Notes: generated from the letters alone by a model not told the origin. A stretch of 64,000 nucleotides of DNA from Dromaius novaehollandiae (GCF_036370855.1 NC_088130.1:13359543-13423542), one strand, 5' to 3'; counted from the stretch's first letter, positions 36,253 to 48,083 are shown. A program made the numbers and translations.

Positions 36253-37770
36253 CTACAGCCTTAGCTCCTCCCAGAGACGGGAGAAGGGGTTATTGGTGCA
36301 CGGAGGTGCGTTGGGAGTAGTGCCCTCCTGTTTCCTTTCCCCTTTATCTAATCTTGTTCCCTGCACTGCAGGGGACATAGGCCGAAAGGCGTCTATTAGA
36401 TTAGCAATTGTCCCTGTCCTCTGCCTGTGTAAAGCAGCTCTAGGTACACAGCGCTGTGTGCCATAGCTGATTTCTTCTTTCCCTTCCTCCTCAACTGCAG
36501 TTCTGACCACTTTCCTCATCTGGCGAGTGCCAGAGCCCTCCGGGATAGTGGCATGGGCTCATCCCATCCCATTTCCCATCCATGGGTGACCATTCAGTGT
36601 AAGAGATCAGCCCATGTGGGTATGGGGCAGGGTTGTTGCTGCTGCTGAGGGTCCTGGATTAACCTATTACGCTGTTGGATGTGCTCTATCTCCCCCCCGC
36701 TGTTGAATTAAGTACGCCTTCAAGGTATATGGCAACCCTCTTATCAATGGTTTTAGGTCCACTGGGTACAATATAGGTGAGAGGCCTAGCCGTCCCTGTT
36801 CCCTGATCGCTTGTAGACAGGCGGCCTCATTTAGTGCCTCAGTCAATCCCATTAAGGTGTGGACAGGGATCACTAATGGCTCCCCCTGCTCAAGGGGATC
36901 GATTCCTCCTGCCCAAAAGGCAGCCCGAGAAGTCAGAGAATGCAGGTGACCCCCTGGCAGAGCAGGGTTGTCAGGAGGGCCTTCCAAGAGAAAAACTCCT
37001 GGTCCCCAGAATCCTTCTGCCTCCATCCTGTCAAACATTATCCTATCTCCTCCCAGTTTGTTTCTTCTGCTTACCCACTATGTCTCCGTTTCCCCAGGTT
37101 TCCGACAGAATTTTTCCTGGAGACTCACCAGCTGCATGGGGTCACACAGGGTGGTACAAGTAGCCTCCTGCCAGTTGCCTCCTTGGGGTCTCATAGTGAT
37201 TTCATGTTTTACTATGGTGGCTATCCTTTTTATCAACAGATCATCTTCCAGATCTCCTTCTCCAATCTCTGCAGGGGGAGGGGGGGGGGAGGGTTGATCA
37301 TTATTTGGATCAAATCAGATGTCCCCATCCCAAGTTTCTGGGTTGGTGAACACCCGGCCTATTTTGACAGGGGCAAAAGTTTTAAACAACCTTGCCAGCA
37401 TCACCTCAAACTTCTCTTCTACTGCCCTCCCTTTATCTTGTTCAACCTTCAATTGCTCTTTGGTGCGATCGTTTTCTATCTGCAGTAGCAGACATCGCTG
37501 TTTTGGGGCCTGCAGTTCATTTTGGAGGGTAGTTAATTCTTTATCTCGCTGTTCCCTGTAAGCGTAAGCTGCCTCCAAACAAGCCCCCGGCATTTTTGGA
37601 ATTACACCTTTATTTCAGCCATCCCTACTCGTACCCCTAGCTAAGTCTAGCTGCCTTTCCATGTCCTCCCAATCATACCAATGATTGTGAACCCATTCGG
37701 GTGAGAACTTGGGGGATTCCTTCACTCCGTGCCTCTGTAAGTAGGTTGCTATGAGGTCACTAGCCATCAT
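36253..37770 (-). pseudogene. ERV-3 gag remnant with coiled coil
   Basis: The first frame starts MMASDLIATYLQRHGVKE at 37770 and meets a TGA at 37615-37617. It continues in the same frame from 37593 as a long heptad-like, K/E/Q-rich segment (LQNELQAPKQRCLLLQIEN ... EEKFEVMLARLF), a probable coiled coil of about 60 residues. A capsid-like frame follows (37038-36667, with GLTEALNEAACLQAIREQ), then a frame to 36253 containing TIANLIDAFRP. I saw no CCHC zinc knuckle. Stops and frame changes break it. The coiled-coil N-terminus is unlike gamma- or alpharetroviral matrix. A relation to the chicken ENS-1/Soprano family is possible but unverified. Confidence 0.65.
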
Positions 37771-37786
37771 CCTGCCGACTATGCCA
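37769..37786 (-). other. ERV-3 primer-binding site, tRNA-Ser-like
   Basis: Three bases after the LTR the - strand reads TGGCATAGTCGGCAGGAT. This is complementary to the 3' end of a serine tRNA of the ...ATCCTGCCGACTACGCCA type with a single mismatch (A for G at a CpG). Its last bases overlap the first gag ATG. Confidence 0.75.
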
Positions 37787-37789
37787 AAT

Positions 37790-38367
37790 TGTCGTAGGGA
37801 GTGGGGTGGTTATGTATTATTATGGTATTATTCTCTCTGGGTTTATTGCAAACAGATTTATTGAAGATGGCTATACAGTGTAGTCATAGCAAGCAAATCT
37901 TACTGCACATTCGTTATTGCCTGAGTCTCGGTTTCTTACCACTCCAACGGTTTCTTGTCAGAGGTTCTCTTAACTCCCAGAGAGTAACCTTGAGAGGCGT
38001 CCCAACTCTAGGGGAGATTCACCACCCCGCAGCCCACGGCCATGCAGGAGAGCTCCACAGGCTCTAGGCTGCAGCACTATGTATGGGCATGGAGTTTGAC
38101 TCATGGTCATACAATATTTGGTGTGGAGATATCCCTCTTTGCCGACCCCATGCCACGCTGGGGAAAATATACCCTTTTTTTGCTGACCTCACGCCTTTTT
38201 CTGGCCTCACCAGTTGCAACCAGTATCGCCTAGTTCCTCCTGGTCAGCCCTGGGTGCTGTCAGTTATTTGCAGTCAGCTGGGGCCTGAGATAAGGGCAGG
38301 GGGTAGTTGTGCTCCACCACACTTTGGGCCCGAGATGGCCGGGGGGGGATAGTTGCGTTCCACCACA
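37790..38367 (-). repeat. ERV-3 5' LTR with a duplicated terminal segment
   Basis: The part shared with the 3' LTR is 37790-38321 (+ strand TGTCGTAGGG ... CTCCACCACA). The following 46 bp (gggcccgagat ... gttccaccaca) resemble the last part of the LTR again, so the outer end looks tandemly duplicated. AATAAA signals on the - strand lie at 37842-37847 and 37857-37862. Confidence 0.85.
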
Positions 38368-39834
38368 CTCTTCAGTCACTATACTGCTATAGACAGGCCT
38401 AGAAACCACTGCCTGTAGATCTAGAATGGCATGCAGTCTAATTTACCTGTTCACAAATATGACAGAAAACAAAATATTTTGTCAAAGGCAGTTGTTTTCC
38501 CCACAAAGTCACTTCTTCTATTTCTTATGCTTCCGTGATTTACTTCTTTTTTGCCTGCCTTTTTTTCCTTTGAGGTAGGCGGAGATGAGGCAAAAGAACC
38601 AAATCCACAACAAAACTATTTATTAGAACTCATTATTTCTGTACAGGATACACATTTGAGAAAGAGTTAAGAAGAAAAAAATTTCAAACTTTACCAATTG
38701 TGTGTACAACCCAAAATATTTACTCTGGGAACCAGTGAGACTCCTACTTAATCAGGAGTAAAAATTTTTTACACAAAAGGATGAAATAATTTATTTAAAA
38801 ATATATATATTTATTAGATAGTGTTTCATATTAAAAAGTAAAACTTCTCACAAGCATGGGAAATAGTACAAATGGACATTCCTTCCCTTTTAACCTACCA
38901 AAAAGCAAAATAAAATGCAGTCATTCAGGGAGCTGCACGTTACATTTAGAACCTCTTCATAACTCTTCTATAATTTTGTATTTCAGAAGTACATAACTGA
39001 GAACAACACACATATGCAGACAGAATGAGAGTGACAAAGCTAGCTGTATCATACACCACAGCCAAGCTCTTTGAGTTTAGCTTCATTGCTAGGCCTGTGC
39101 CTGCAGCCACGGAGGTAAGGACTGCTATAGCTGAGCACGTACAAGAAAGGTAAAAATATCCACTTAAGAAAATTAACCTATCACATGCCTATAAATTATT
39201 TCAAGGTATTTATTGTTATGTACTCATCCAAAAACACCTAATACAGCTCTGTATACAAAAAATGCTAAACATTTAATATTTAGGATTACAGTTTCATGTA
39301 AGAAAAGAAAGAACATGCTAGGAGATACTGAAACACATGTATTGCAAATACTTTATACGAATAGAGGTTCTTGTAATGCTGAGAACAGTGCTGGTGATGA
39401 GTTTTGATAGGGCACACAATTAAGAAGTCTTTCCTTGCCTTGTTTCTCTGCCAAATAGTCTCTCTCAACTGTGCAAATCAGATTTGTGGTTTCCTCTAAT
39501 ATTGTCTTGCCATAAAGTCTTAAAAAATTTAGTTTTATCTGGTTCGGGTTTCTCTTTTTGTTAAAGAAGATGCGCTGACATGCTTACAGGTCCACAGCGA
39601 GTATTAAGAATGTTCAAGCATTTTAACAGAAAGCAGAGGGAATCAATTGCTTTTCTACTGTGTTTTCTTCTCAAAACTTTAAGATGGAAAGATTAATGAA
39701 GTAGAAAATTAACGTTGCATTTATATTATCATTTCAGACTACAACTACTACTTTGGAGTTTCCCAAACCAGAATATTCTCTAAAAAGTTCAGAAATTATA
39801 TTGTCAATGATTAACACATAGTATCTTAACTCAC

Positions 39835-39941
39835 CATTTTGGGGGTTTTGATAGTAGTTTATACTTGCTGAATTTTACCCGCCGCTCCAAGATACCTTTA
39901 CAATGCTGACATACTCCATCATGAAGCTTGGCATTTATTTT
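39835..39941 (-). CDS. C9orf85: C9orf85 ortholog, exon 2
   Basis: A 107-nt exon with acceptor TTTTCAG and donor GTGAGT. It encodes KINAKLHDGVCQHCKGILE then RRVKFSKYKLLSKPPK, the most conserved block of the family, with its first CxxC pair. Phase 0 at the 5' end joins exon 1, and the split codon TG/T at the 3' end gives Cys with exon 3. It is fully open and highly conserved. Confidence 0.93.
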
Positions 39942-42900
39942 CTGAAAATAAAAAAGAAAAAGTGAAGAAAAATGTTTTTGTGATTCATACAGTATTTGGA
40001 AAGATGTTGATTGATATTAAAGTAAGTATTTCATATATATTTGCTAGTAGTAAATTTATTCAGCAGGAAGAGCAGCAAGGTAGTCTTCTTGAACTATCAA
40101 TAATAAATAACAAAAGTTTTTTTAATTATAATTATGAGGTCATTTCCATCTCTAGAGATTTTACAAAAGCAGATATCTTCAAGTAGAAATGGGTTGTGAA
40201 ATACATCATTTTTATTCAAAGAAGACAGCTTAAAAGACTTAATATTTAACTTGTTATTGCTCAAGCTATTGTTACACTACATAAAGTGGGTTGCCTTAGG
40301 ATTTTTTCTCAGAGCACAATAAAATAGAATTGATGCATCATTTGCTGTCAAACCATTCAACATCTTTATCATCATAACCTTTCCTTACTATAAAGTAATA
40401 CATTTTTGCTCTCAAGTGTCTAAGACAAAATCCACAAAACAGTCATTTAAACCATGGTATATCCTCAAGACAAGCCAAAATTTACTGTAGGATCTTCTGC
40501 AACATTTTGTGTTTAGTCTCCTTGAGAATATAAAAGGTCAACTGGCTGCCACTATTTGCACAAGAAAAGTTATTTGGAGAACAGGAAACCATACAGTTGC
40601 ATGAAAGAACATGCAACATGTACCAATTCGATCTACTTTTTTTTCTTCTTTCTCCAAAAGTGCCAACGGCAATTTTAACAGTAACTTTTAACAGTAACTG
40701 TTCCCCAAAAAATTCTATTGCACCTATTTTAATATAGTCTAAAAAACAGCTATTGTACCAAAATTACATGATTGTCATAGTCTATAAAAGAACATCTAAT
40801 GCTCAGAACACCTAGGAGTTCTTTGGGACAGATTCTGCATTAAGCTTAAAGTTTAGATTCTTCTCTTACAGATACATCAAAAAGTTTATATATGTATACA
40901 GTAGCTTCTGAAGTAATTGCCTCCTTTTATGACCCAGATCTTACTGCTCCACAAAATGCTACTTCAGTACAATAAAGAAAAGAACAAGCCTATCTTTAAA
41001 AATATAGTCTTTATTCTATTCCCAAAATAGCATGTGGCAGAAGATATACTGCTTAGGAGTGAGAACATACCATAGGACTTGGTTTCATTGTTTCTATCTT
41101 TACTAAACTTCAACCATGCAGTATGAATTTTCCCATGCTTCATTTACCTGAAACTGTGGTGCTTTTTGACTGTTTCAGTTAAAAGAGTTATTTTTCTTGC
41201 AAGTGACTGACAGAGTTTGTGTGTTAAAATAAAAAAAAAAAAAACAAAAACAACCCAACAACAAACCACAGGTTTTGCAAAATGCTTAAGGGGGGGGGGG
41301 GGGGGGGGAGGGTAGCCATGATTCTGATGTCAGGAATGTATTATGAATGAAATTTTTCAGAAAACACAAACTAGCTAACCTAGAAACTTTCTGAGGGAAG
41401 AAAATCATTGGTAAGTTCTCACATATATTTGTTAAAAGGCTGGCAGTTCAAACTTCTGTCAGCACTGACTGTGCTTCATTCTTTCAAAATCCACACAATT
41501 TGAAGATAAGCCTTCTTTTCAGTGCTTAAATAGCACAAAGTAAGACTCCAAGTAGCATAGCCTGAATAAACATCTAATAACCTGCAAATTAGCCTGAACT
41601 TCCCCAGTTCTCCCTCTTGCTCTACTGATTTGCATTAATTAGTAATGCAGGAGGGGAACAAAACACAAACACTGTAATTTGTATTCCCAGAAGCACTTTA
41701 CTGTAATTAGCTATTTTTAGTATTGTTAAGGAGAAGCCCAATAAACTTGAAAAGACTGCAGTAGTTTGAGCTGAACACAGCTAGTTGCTGCTAAGTGATG
41801 TCTTTAAACAGGGAGTTAGCCTCCTTGCTGCTAACTAACTAGTTTCCAATAACACATGGTGGCATCCCAAGTGGAGACGGAAGCCCTGTTACTAAGTGAT
41901 GACACAGAGAGGCTCAATGTGCCACATACTTGGCATGCAAGAGGCCACGCTCAGAAGGGCTGCATACAGCACAAGCAGTACAGAAGAATTAATTTCCTTC
42001 AAACGAGAGGTGAGAGTAATTCCTATTTTAAAGTTTGTCACAACGGGTAGCTGATTAAAAATTCTTCTTAAAAATAACTGTACTAAACATTAGTTATGAA
42101 ACAAGGAAATAAGAATAACCCTTATCAGGAGACCTTTATAATGCCTTCCCCCCTCCCCCATGCTTCTCATATGGCTGCTGAACACAAACAGTGATGAACA
42201 TTTTCATCACCAACAATTAAAATGCAGGCCATCTCAAATTCCTAAGAGGCCTTTCCATATTACTCATCATATAGGTCTTCTCTGTGCATGGCAATACCAA
42301 CGTTCACTTTCCTGGAAGGCCAAGAGGCTACTATGTGGCATAAAGGCTGTGTTTTTGGGACTTCTCCACCTTTGCTTTTACTGTGTGTGTATGTTTAACA
42401 ACAAAGCCCCAAGTTCTCATCTGATGTCCTCATCCCAGAGATCAGTGCTCCCTCTATATTCTTTAGCACATTGTTTCACCAATAAGAAAAAGGCTTTAAG
42501 ATGAATAACACACAAGAAGCTATAAAAGAAAGTAAAAGAAAGTTAATGTAATTCAATTTCAACAACAGTCCCACTAGCTTAAAGAAAAAGTCAGCCAATC
42601 TCAGTCAAAGCCGGTCAATGTATTCAGATTATTTAGACACAGTCCATTTTAGTTTATTCAGCCACACTGTCCATTTTCTTGGTATGACCAGTGACACTTC
42701 AAATATTCAGTGAAAATCTAAAGAGTAAGAATACTGACCAAAAAACTAACAGCTATCAGCTTATACACTAAAATCATGAAGAGAAATGAATCCAATGTTA
42801 TGAAGTCAAACTTTTACGTATCACCTTGAATCCCTAAGAGACATTATCATATTTTGAAGTGCTAGATACCACTTTTAAGCCACCAGCTTGATTTGACTAA

Positions 42901-45900
42901 GCCACTAGCTTCAGAGAGACAATGCAATGAAAGTGAAGATTCCCTATGGGAACTGCGGAAAAATGCAATTTAAGTAGAGGACAATGCTGTAAGAATGAAG
43001 CTGGCTTGTACTCAGATGTATTTTTGAGTAATAGTGGAAGTGGTGACTAAATTTAGAAAGATTGGAGAGCTAAGGGGCCAGTTTTATCCCATGTACAAAG
43101 ATGGGAGAGCTTGTTAAGCATTAGAGCAATACTGTCACAGGAAGTATGCAAGGAGACTCCTGCTTGGTTCTCCACCAAAGTCCCGTGTACCACTCTCGTG
43201 CATAGCACTTGTAAAGATTCAAAGAGGAATTTAATGAGTAGAAGAGTTAGACTGAGAATAAAGATAAGACGGAAAAACGAAACTCAAAATTCAGTTACGA
43301 TGATTCCTAAGATCAGTAACAAAAAGAAGAGCAGTTCCTAACCTCCCCTACCCATTAATCTTGAAATGATATCCGGTATTGTATTAGAACTCACAATAGC
43401 CACATTGTGCTAAGTCCTCCTTCATAACCAGGACACGTAGCAGATAAAAAGAAGAGAGGCCTTTATTAAGGTTTAAGATAAGTAATAAATACAGAAACTG
43501 TCCTCAAAAATCTAGACTCAGAATCACTGGGTGAAATAAAGACTGCACAGCAGTAAAAGCAAACTCTTCTAAGCATTAAATAGAATGATTGAGTATACAA
43601 CACTAGTAATTACAGTTATTTAAGTTATTCTTCAGGAAGAAAATGTTTTGTTAGAAGGCAGTCTCAAGTAGATTTAATAAAATGTCTTGTTAAATCACGA
43701 ACATATCTGTTATAGAAGCTCATCATTCTTAAAAGAAAGGATGCTGTAAATGTTATGGTACTACTAACAAAAGATCAGGACACCAAATTAGACTGTATCT
43801 ATTATAAAAAAAAAAAATCACATTTATGTATGACTAAGATCCTCCTCCAGGCATACAGACTCCTGGACTTATCTCAACACAATCAACTGTAGGACAAGTC
43901 CTACTTAGAAATGTGAAGAAACCACATATGATGTCTGCTCAGAAGATAACAATTGAAAGAAAGACTACAGCTTTTAAGTTCTAATTTCCTCCTTCTAACA
44001 GGCACATGTACAGCACACTCTCTTCCTCCCCTTCAGCAATTTCCTTTATTTTTTATATGGTGTTGGCACTTTAAGTATGGAGTGGTGTAGTTAATTATTG
44101 GCTCAACACAATAGAATATGAGAGAGACTGACTCTTACCATCCTTCGCTGGTTGTTGATTTAGAAAGTCAATAGAGGAGGATGGACTGATGTAAAGTGAG
44201 CAAGCAGGAAGCATTTGCCAAGTTCAACCTTAATTTGCATGTCTTCTAAGTTTATTTTGCTCAGAAAAAACATACGATTGTGTAAAAATCATAGGAAATT
44301 ACAAATCAACTTGTTTCAGTAATAGTAACATTTAACAAAATTCAACATTTTCTTTTGACAAAAAGTATCAAATCGCTTTCAAAAGCAAAGCATGCTCAAA
44401 AAAGCAAAGTCATCCATAATTAAAGGTTTGAATCAACTGATTTTTCAGAATTTTAGAATTCATAAAAGTATATATGAGAATGAGCTCTCCTAACAAGCAG
44501 GAAAAGAAACTTTCCTGCTTTCTCAGTTCCCACTCAAAACGATGAAGTTATTCGTTAAAGCAAAGAAATCTCCCTGCTACTCACTTTTCCTGCTAATATT
44601 CACTTTTTATTTTATATATTTTGTAAACTTTCATATATTCCTTCTTTCTTTTCTTTCATTCATTCAAGAGGTTGCTTTCCTTTTAACAGTTATAAAAAAA
44701 AGGAAGTTAAAATAAAAACAGATCTGAACAAAGGTTGTCAACTTTGTTTTTCTATCAAAACTTTTTTACCCAGGTAATTAGCTCTCATACACAAAGATGT
44801 GATAAGACTCATGGTCTGAAATGGATTTCTTGGTATAAGTATTACCTTAACAGATTGGAATCTCTGTTTATCACAGTAGTTTCTTTATGGTTTTTACTCT
44901 TGTTTCCCTGTTATATTCAATAGTTCTTCTTTCCTCTCTCCCACTGCTGTACTTCCTTCAAGGACAAACTCAGCCAATACTTACGTTATTTCTATATATT
45001 CTCCACAGAAATGGCAATATACAATACAGACATATATACATAGCTTTGAGTACACAGTCACAAAATATTCCATGTGTGCATTATATACACACTGCCAGGT
45101 CACCTACACTAACAAAACAGAATCCTCTGAAACTTAGGGAAATGTAGACTATCTGGGGTATATATCTGGAGTGTATTTAATGAGAGGAAAGAAATGGAAA
45201 ACAGATTAGTCATTTGGGTGTAAATATGAATCACTTTGTGGTTTACCATCTTATTACAATGGAGTTCTAAAAGTTCTTTTTGAATGCTGCTTGCTTTCAT
45301 CTCGAGAACTACCTTCATTTCCAGTTTCCCTGTTGACTTACATAATATACTTTATATAAAATGTATATTTATATAGCACAGCGTATATTCCTCATTTCAG
45401 TGCCACAAACAGATGTTCTGAGATATACTATGTAAAGCAAGCAAGCATCCATAAACAAATTCACAGATTCAAAAACTAACACAACACAGGGTGCCTTACC
45501 CAGTCTGGCTCTTCCTACTTCAATTCAACCTAGCACGCAAGCTTTCCCAGCACTGCTGTAGGCAGTTACCCAAATATAGTACAGATGCAGTGTACTTTGC
45601 TGCAAGGGTGTTTCACCTCAACTTGCCTAACCCAGAATAATGCCGTAGTAAAGATGCATCATTACAGGAAAGACAGATGGATCTGTCAGCATGTCCTGCA
45701 GGTAATCACATCTATGCTCCTTAAGATTAGAAAAAGGATGGCAAGGTCACTGTCAGAGAGAGCATAAAACCTTTAAAATAAATAAATAAATAAAACACTG
45801 GATAATGACTACCAGCAGGGAAAAGTCAAAAGACTATTAGATCAATTTCTTCTGCAGATATTCCTCCACTGAGAGAAGCAGCAATAGCACTGCAAATAAC

Positions 45901-47246
45901 GACCTGAACGCCACCCACAGAACAACCTGAAGCTAGAGCAGTTTATTCAACACTGCTAATGGAGTGCATGAATGCAGCATAACATAAATCTTAAACTAAT
46001 AAGTGTTCTGCAGCCTTTCAAGATAGTTTTGAGACGTACAGTGTTTAACAGTAGTCAGAGACAGGTCACAAACCTTAAATGATTTTTTTTTTAAAGTAAT
46101 GATTTGCAGATCAATCCTCTTTCGGTAGCTCTAAGCATTCTTTCAACCATGGAGAAGTAGGAGAGAAGCGTGTCCACTCCTGCATCAGTTCTTATGATCA
46201 AACTGATAGTATTTCTTCCTTCTCCTCATCATGGCCTGAATGTCCATGGTACATCTGATCATTCAGGTCTACATGTATATCAAGGAGAGACAAGAAAGAG
46301 ATGCAAAGCTCAGTGTTATCAATTCTGTATCTAAACTATAACATTAAATACCACTTAATCTTTGTTAGTCTAACTTCTTTTCAAACTTTCTAAATAACAG
46401 GATCAGGCCTAGTTATCATTACAGGCAGGCCCCTCTATATCCCTTAGCACTAGCTGTGAAAAAATTGAATTTGTACATGAATGTGTGCCAAATGAAAATA
46501 CATCATTCCCCCTTCTTCCCTTTTACCCCATGTTATTTTACCCTGTATTAGGAAGCAGCTTCTTCAAAACCCTGCATTCAGCCATCTCCAAGAACTGCAG
46601 GTTCAGAGGGGAAGAAATCATTTGCTTGAAACAGAAAGGAGAAAGCTGCAGTCCCATGTCACAGTTAATGCCCACAGTGAGCCTTGGCTACTTTGTTGTT
46701 GTTAAGTACATGGTACTGTGTAGCCAGTTCTATATAATATTAAATATTAAAAAAGAAAAAAAAATCCTTTGTGGTTATTAAAAAAGTACTTGAGTTACAA
46801 AACTGACATCGGGGTTCCATTTTTTCTTAAGACTTTTTCAACAGACTGACTCTCTAGGATATTTTTTGTGTGCATGTGCAGGGCAGACAGGAAAACATGT
46901 TCCAAACAGAGATCATGTAGTGACACACAATAAGTAATACCAGCACTGCTTGGAGCCCTACGGTTTGGCTTAGTTCTCTGGCTTAGACCTTTCCACTTCA
47001 TAGATACGTTTCAAATATCGTACAGAATATTTGCTTTATGCCTTAAGACCGGGGCCCGCTCAGAGAGGCACTGTGGCGGACCCGTTAGGGACTGCTCCTT
47101 CAACACCGCAGCGACTCTCCTGAGCAGAGCAGAACCGAGCCGAGCCTCCCTCTCCACCCCCACCGCGGGCAAGCGTCAGCGGGCGCCTAAGGGCCCGCGG
47201 CGGCCCGCCGTCACCGCAGGGCGGGAGGGCAGCGCGCGCGGCCTAC
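39942..47246 (-). other. C9orf85 intron 1
   Basis: A 7.3-kb AT-rich intron between GTAGGC (donor) and TTTTCAG (acceptor). It contains a G19 run at 41290-41308 and an AAAT microsatellite near 45778. No exon or transposon was recognised in it. Confidence 0.75.
41290..41308. repeat. Poly(G) tract, 19 G
   Basis: An uninterrupted run of 19 G on the + strand (C on the transcribed-sense strand of C9orf85), shortly after an A-rich stretch at 41228-41270. It could fold as a G-quadruplex and is a likely place for sequencing-length error. Confidence 0.9.
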
Positions 47247-47348
47247 CTTCCGCTGGGCGCTGGTGTCATACTTATCGTTGCGGAAGCTGTGCGCGTTCTA
47301 GTGGCACTGCAGCCGCCGCCGGGCCACGTTCCCCCACTACAAACTCAT
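47247..47348 (-). pseudogene. C9orf85: C9orf85 ortholog, exon 1, with two in-frame stops
   Basis: The exon runs from ATG 47348-47346 to the donor AAG|GTAGGC at 47247. It is 34 codons long, the same length as the human first coding exon, and is recognisable by GNVARRR and the terminal NAHSFRNDKYDTSAQRK. Codon 4 (47337-47339) and codon 17 (47298-47300) are TAG, where glutamine (CAG) is expected. No in-frame ATG lies between the second stop and the conserved zinc-binding-like domain in exon 2. Splicing phase and exons 2-4 are intact. Either the gene is inactivated here, translation starts from an unrecognised alternative first exon, or this is a degenerate copy. The coordinates are confirmed by the open frame that overlaps in another phase. 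Confidence 0.85.
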
Positions 47349-48074
47349 CCGCCTCCGCCTCCGCCGTCTGCCCCGGAGCCGCTCCGCCCCCGCTCCGCCC
47401 CCGCTCCGGCTCCCGCGCCGCCGCCTCCCATTGGCTGCCGGCGCAGGGCTCCCGCCCAGCCTGCCCATTGGCCGCGGCCGGCGTCTGCACAATCACCCCG
47501 CGCGCGCCCATTCGCCGCCTCCCCGCCCGCCCCGCCCCGGGCGGCTCCTCAGTGGCCGGAGCGGGGCTGCAGGCTGCGCTCCCATTGGTGGCGTTGCGGC
47601 TGGCTGCTGGTCGCCGCGGGGCTGCTCCCGCCCTGCCGTCCTCTTGGCCGCCGAGGCAGTTGTTCTATTGGCTCTAGTCCCTCGGAGAGGCGAGTAGGGT
47701 GCTGCTGCCGCCCGAGGCAGGGCGGCTCCGCGAAGAGCGCGGCGGGGCACGGCTGCGTGCCGCGCCGTTACTCAGCACAACCGCCGCCGCAGCTGTTGGG
47801 CGAGCGCGGGGCCGCGCGCGCGCCGCCCAGCGAGGGAGCCGCAGGCGGCCGCGCGCTCCGGAGCGGGCGCCAGGCGGGGGTACGCGCTCCCCTTCCCCCC
47901 TCGGCGTGTGCGCGCGCGGCGGGGGGCTGGGCCGGGGAGAGGGGGCGGCGGCGGCGGTTGCCGGATCCGCTTCGGCGGCGGAGGGGCTTCGCGGCCGGCG
48001 CGGCGGCTCCGCGGCCGCCCCGCGCCATCGCGGCCCTCCCCCGGCGGGGACGCGGGACGGGGCTTCGGCTGTCG

Positions 48075-48080
48075 GTGAGG
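48075..48080 (+). other. Candidate splice donor of an ABHD17B 5' UTR exon
   Basis: GTGAGG after ...GGCTGTCG. The coding exon at 53802 needs an upstream non-coding exon, and the CpG island is where it should lie. This is the best donor I saw there, but the choice is inference. Confidence 0.35.
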
Positions 48081-48083
48081 TGT

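Larger units (their letters stand above)
32996..38367 (-). mobile_element. ERV-3: defective provirus with serine-type primer site
   Basis: Two LTRs (32996-33526 and 37790-38321, the latter with an extra partial repeat to 38367) bound about 4.3 kb of internal sequence. The order on the - strand is 5' LTR, primer site, coiled-coil gag, capsid-like region, protease, truncated integrase, env with membrane span, 3' LTR. There is no reverse transcriptase or RNase H: only about 170 bp separate protease from integrase. The LTRs differ at roughly 11 positions plus an indel over 530 bp, so it is older than ERV-2. It lies in C9orf85 intron 2 in the same orientation as the gene. No convincing target duplication was found. 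Confidence 0.88.
30844..39834 (-). other. C9orf85 intron 2, enlarged by transposons
   Basis: A 9-kb intron bounded by GTGAGT after exon 2 and CAG before exon 3. It holds a CR1 fragment (31838-32534, antisense to the gene) and provirus ERV-3 (32996-38367, sense to the gene). These two account for about two thirds of its length. The rest (30844-31837, 32535-32995, 38368-39834) shows no other features. Confidence 0.85.

Noticed and set aside
33309-37488. Several + strand frames of 100-180 codons
   Set aside because: They are antisense shadows of ERV-3, whose coherent gag, protease, integrase and env motifs are all on the - strand.
32980-38380. Target-site duplication of ERV-3
   Set aside because: The bases flanking the two outer LTR ends (ccttt and ctctt) do not match, so no duplication is claimed.
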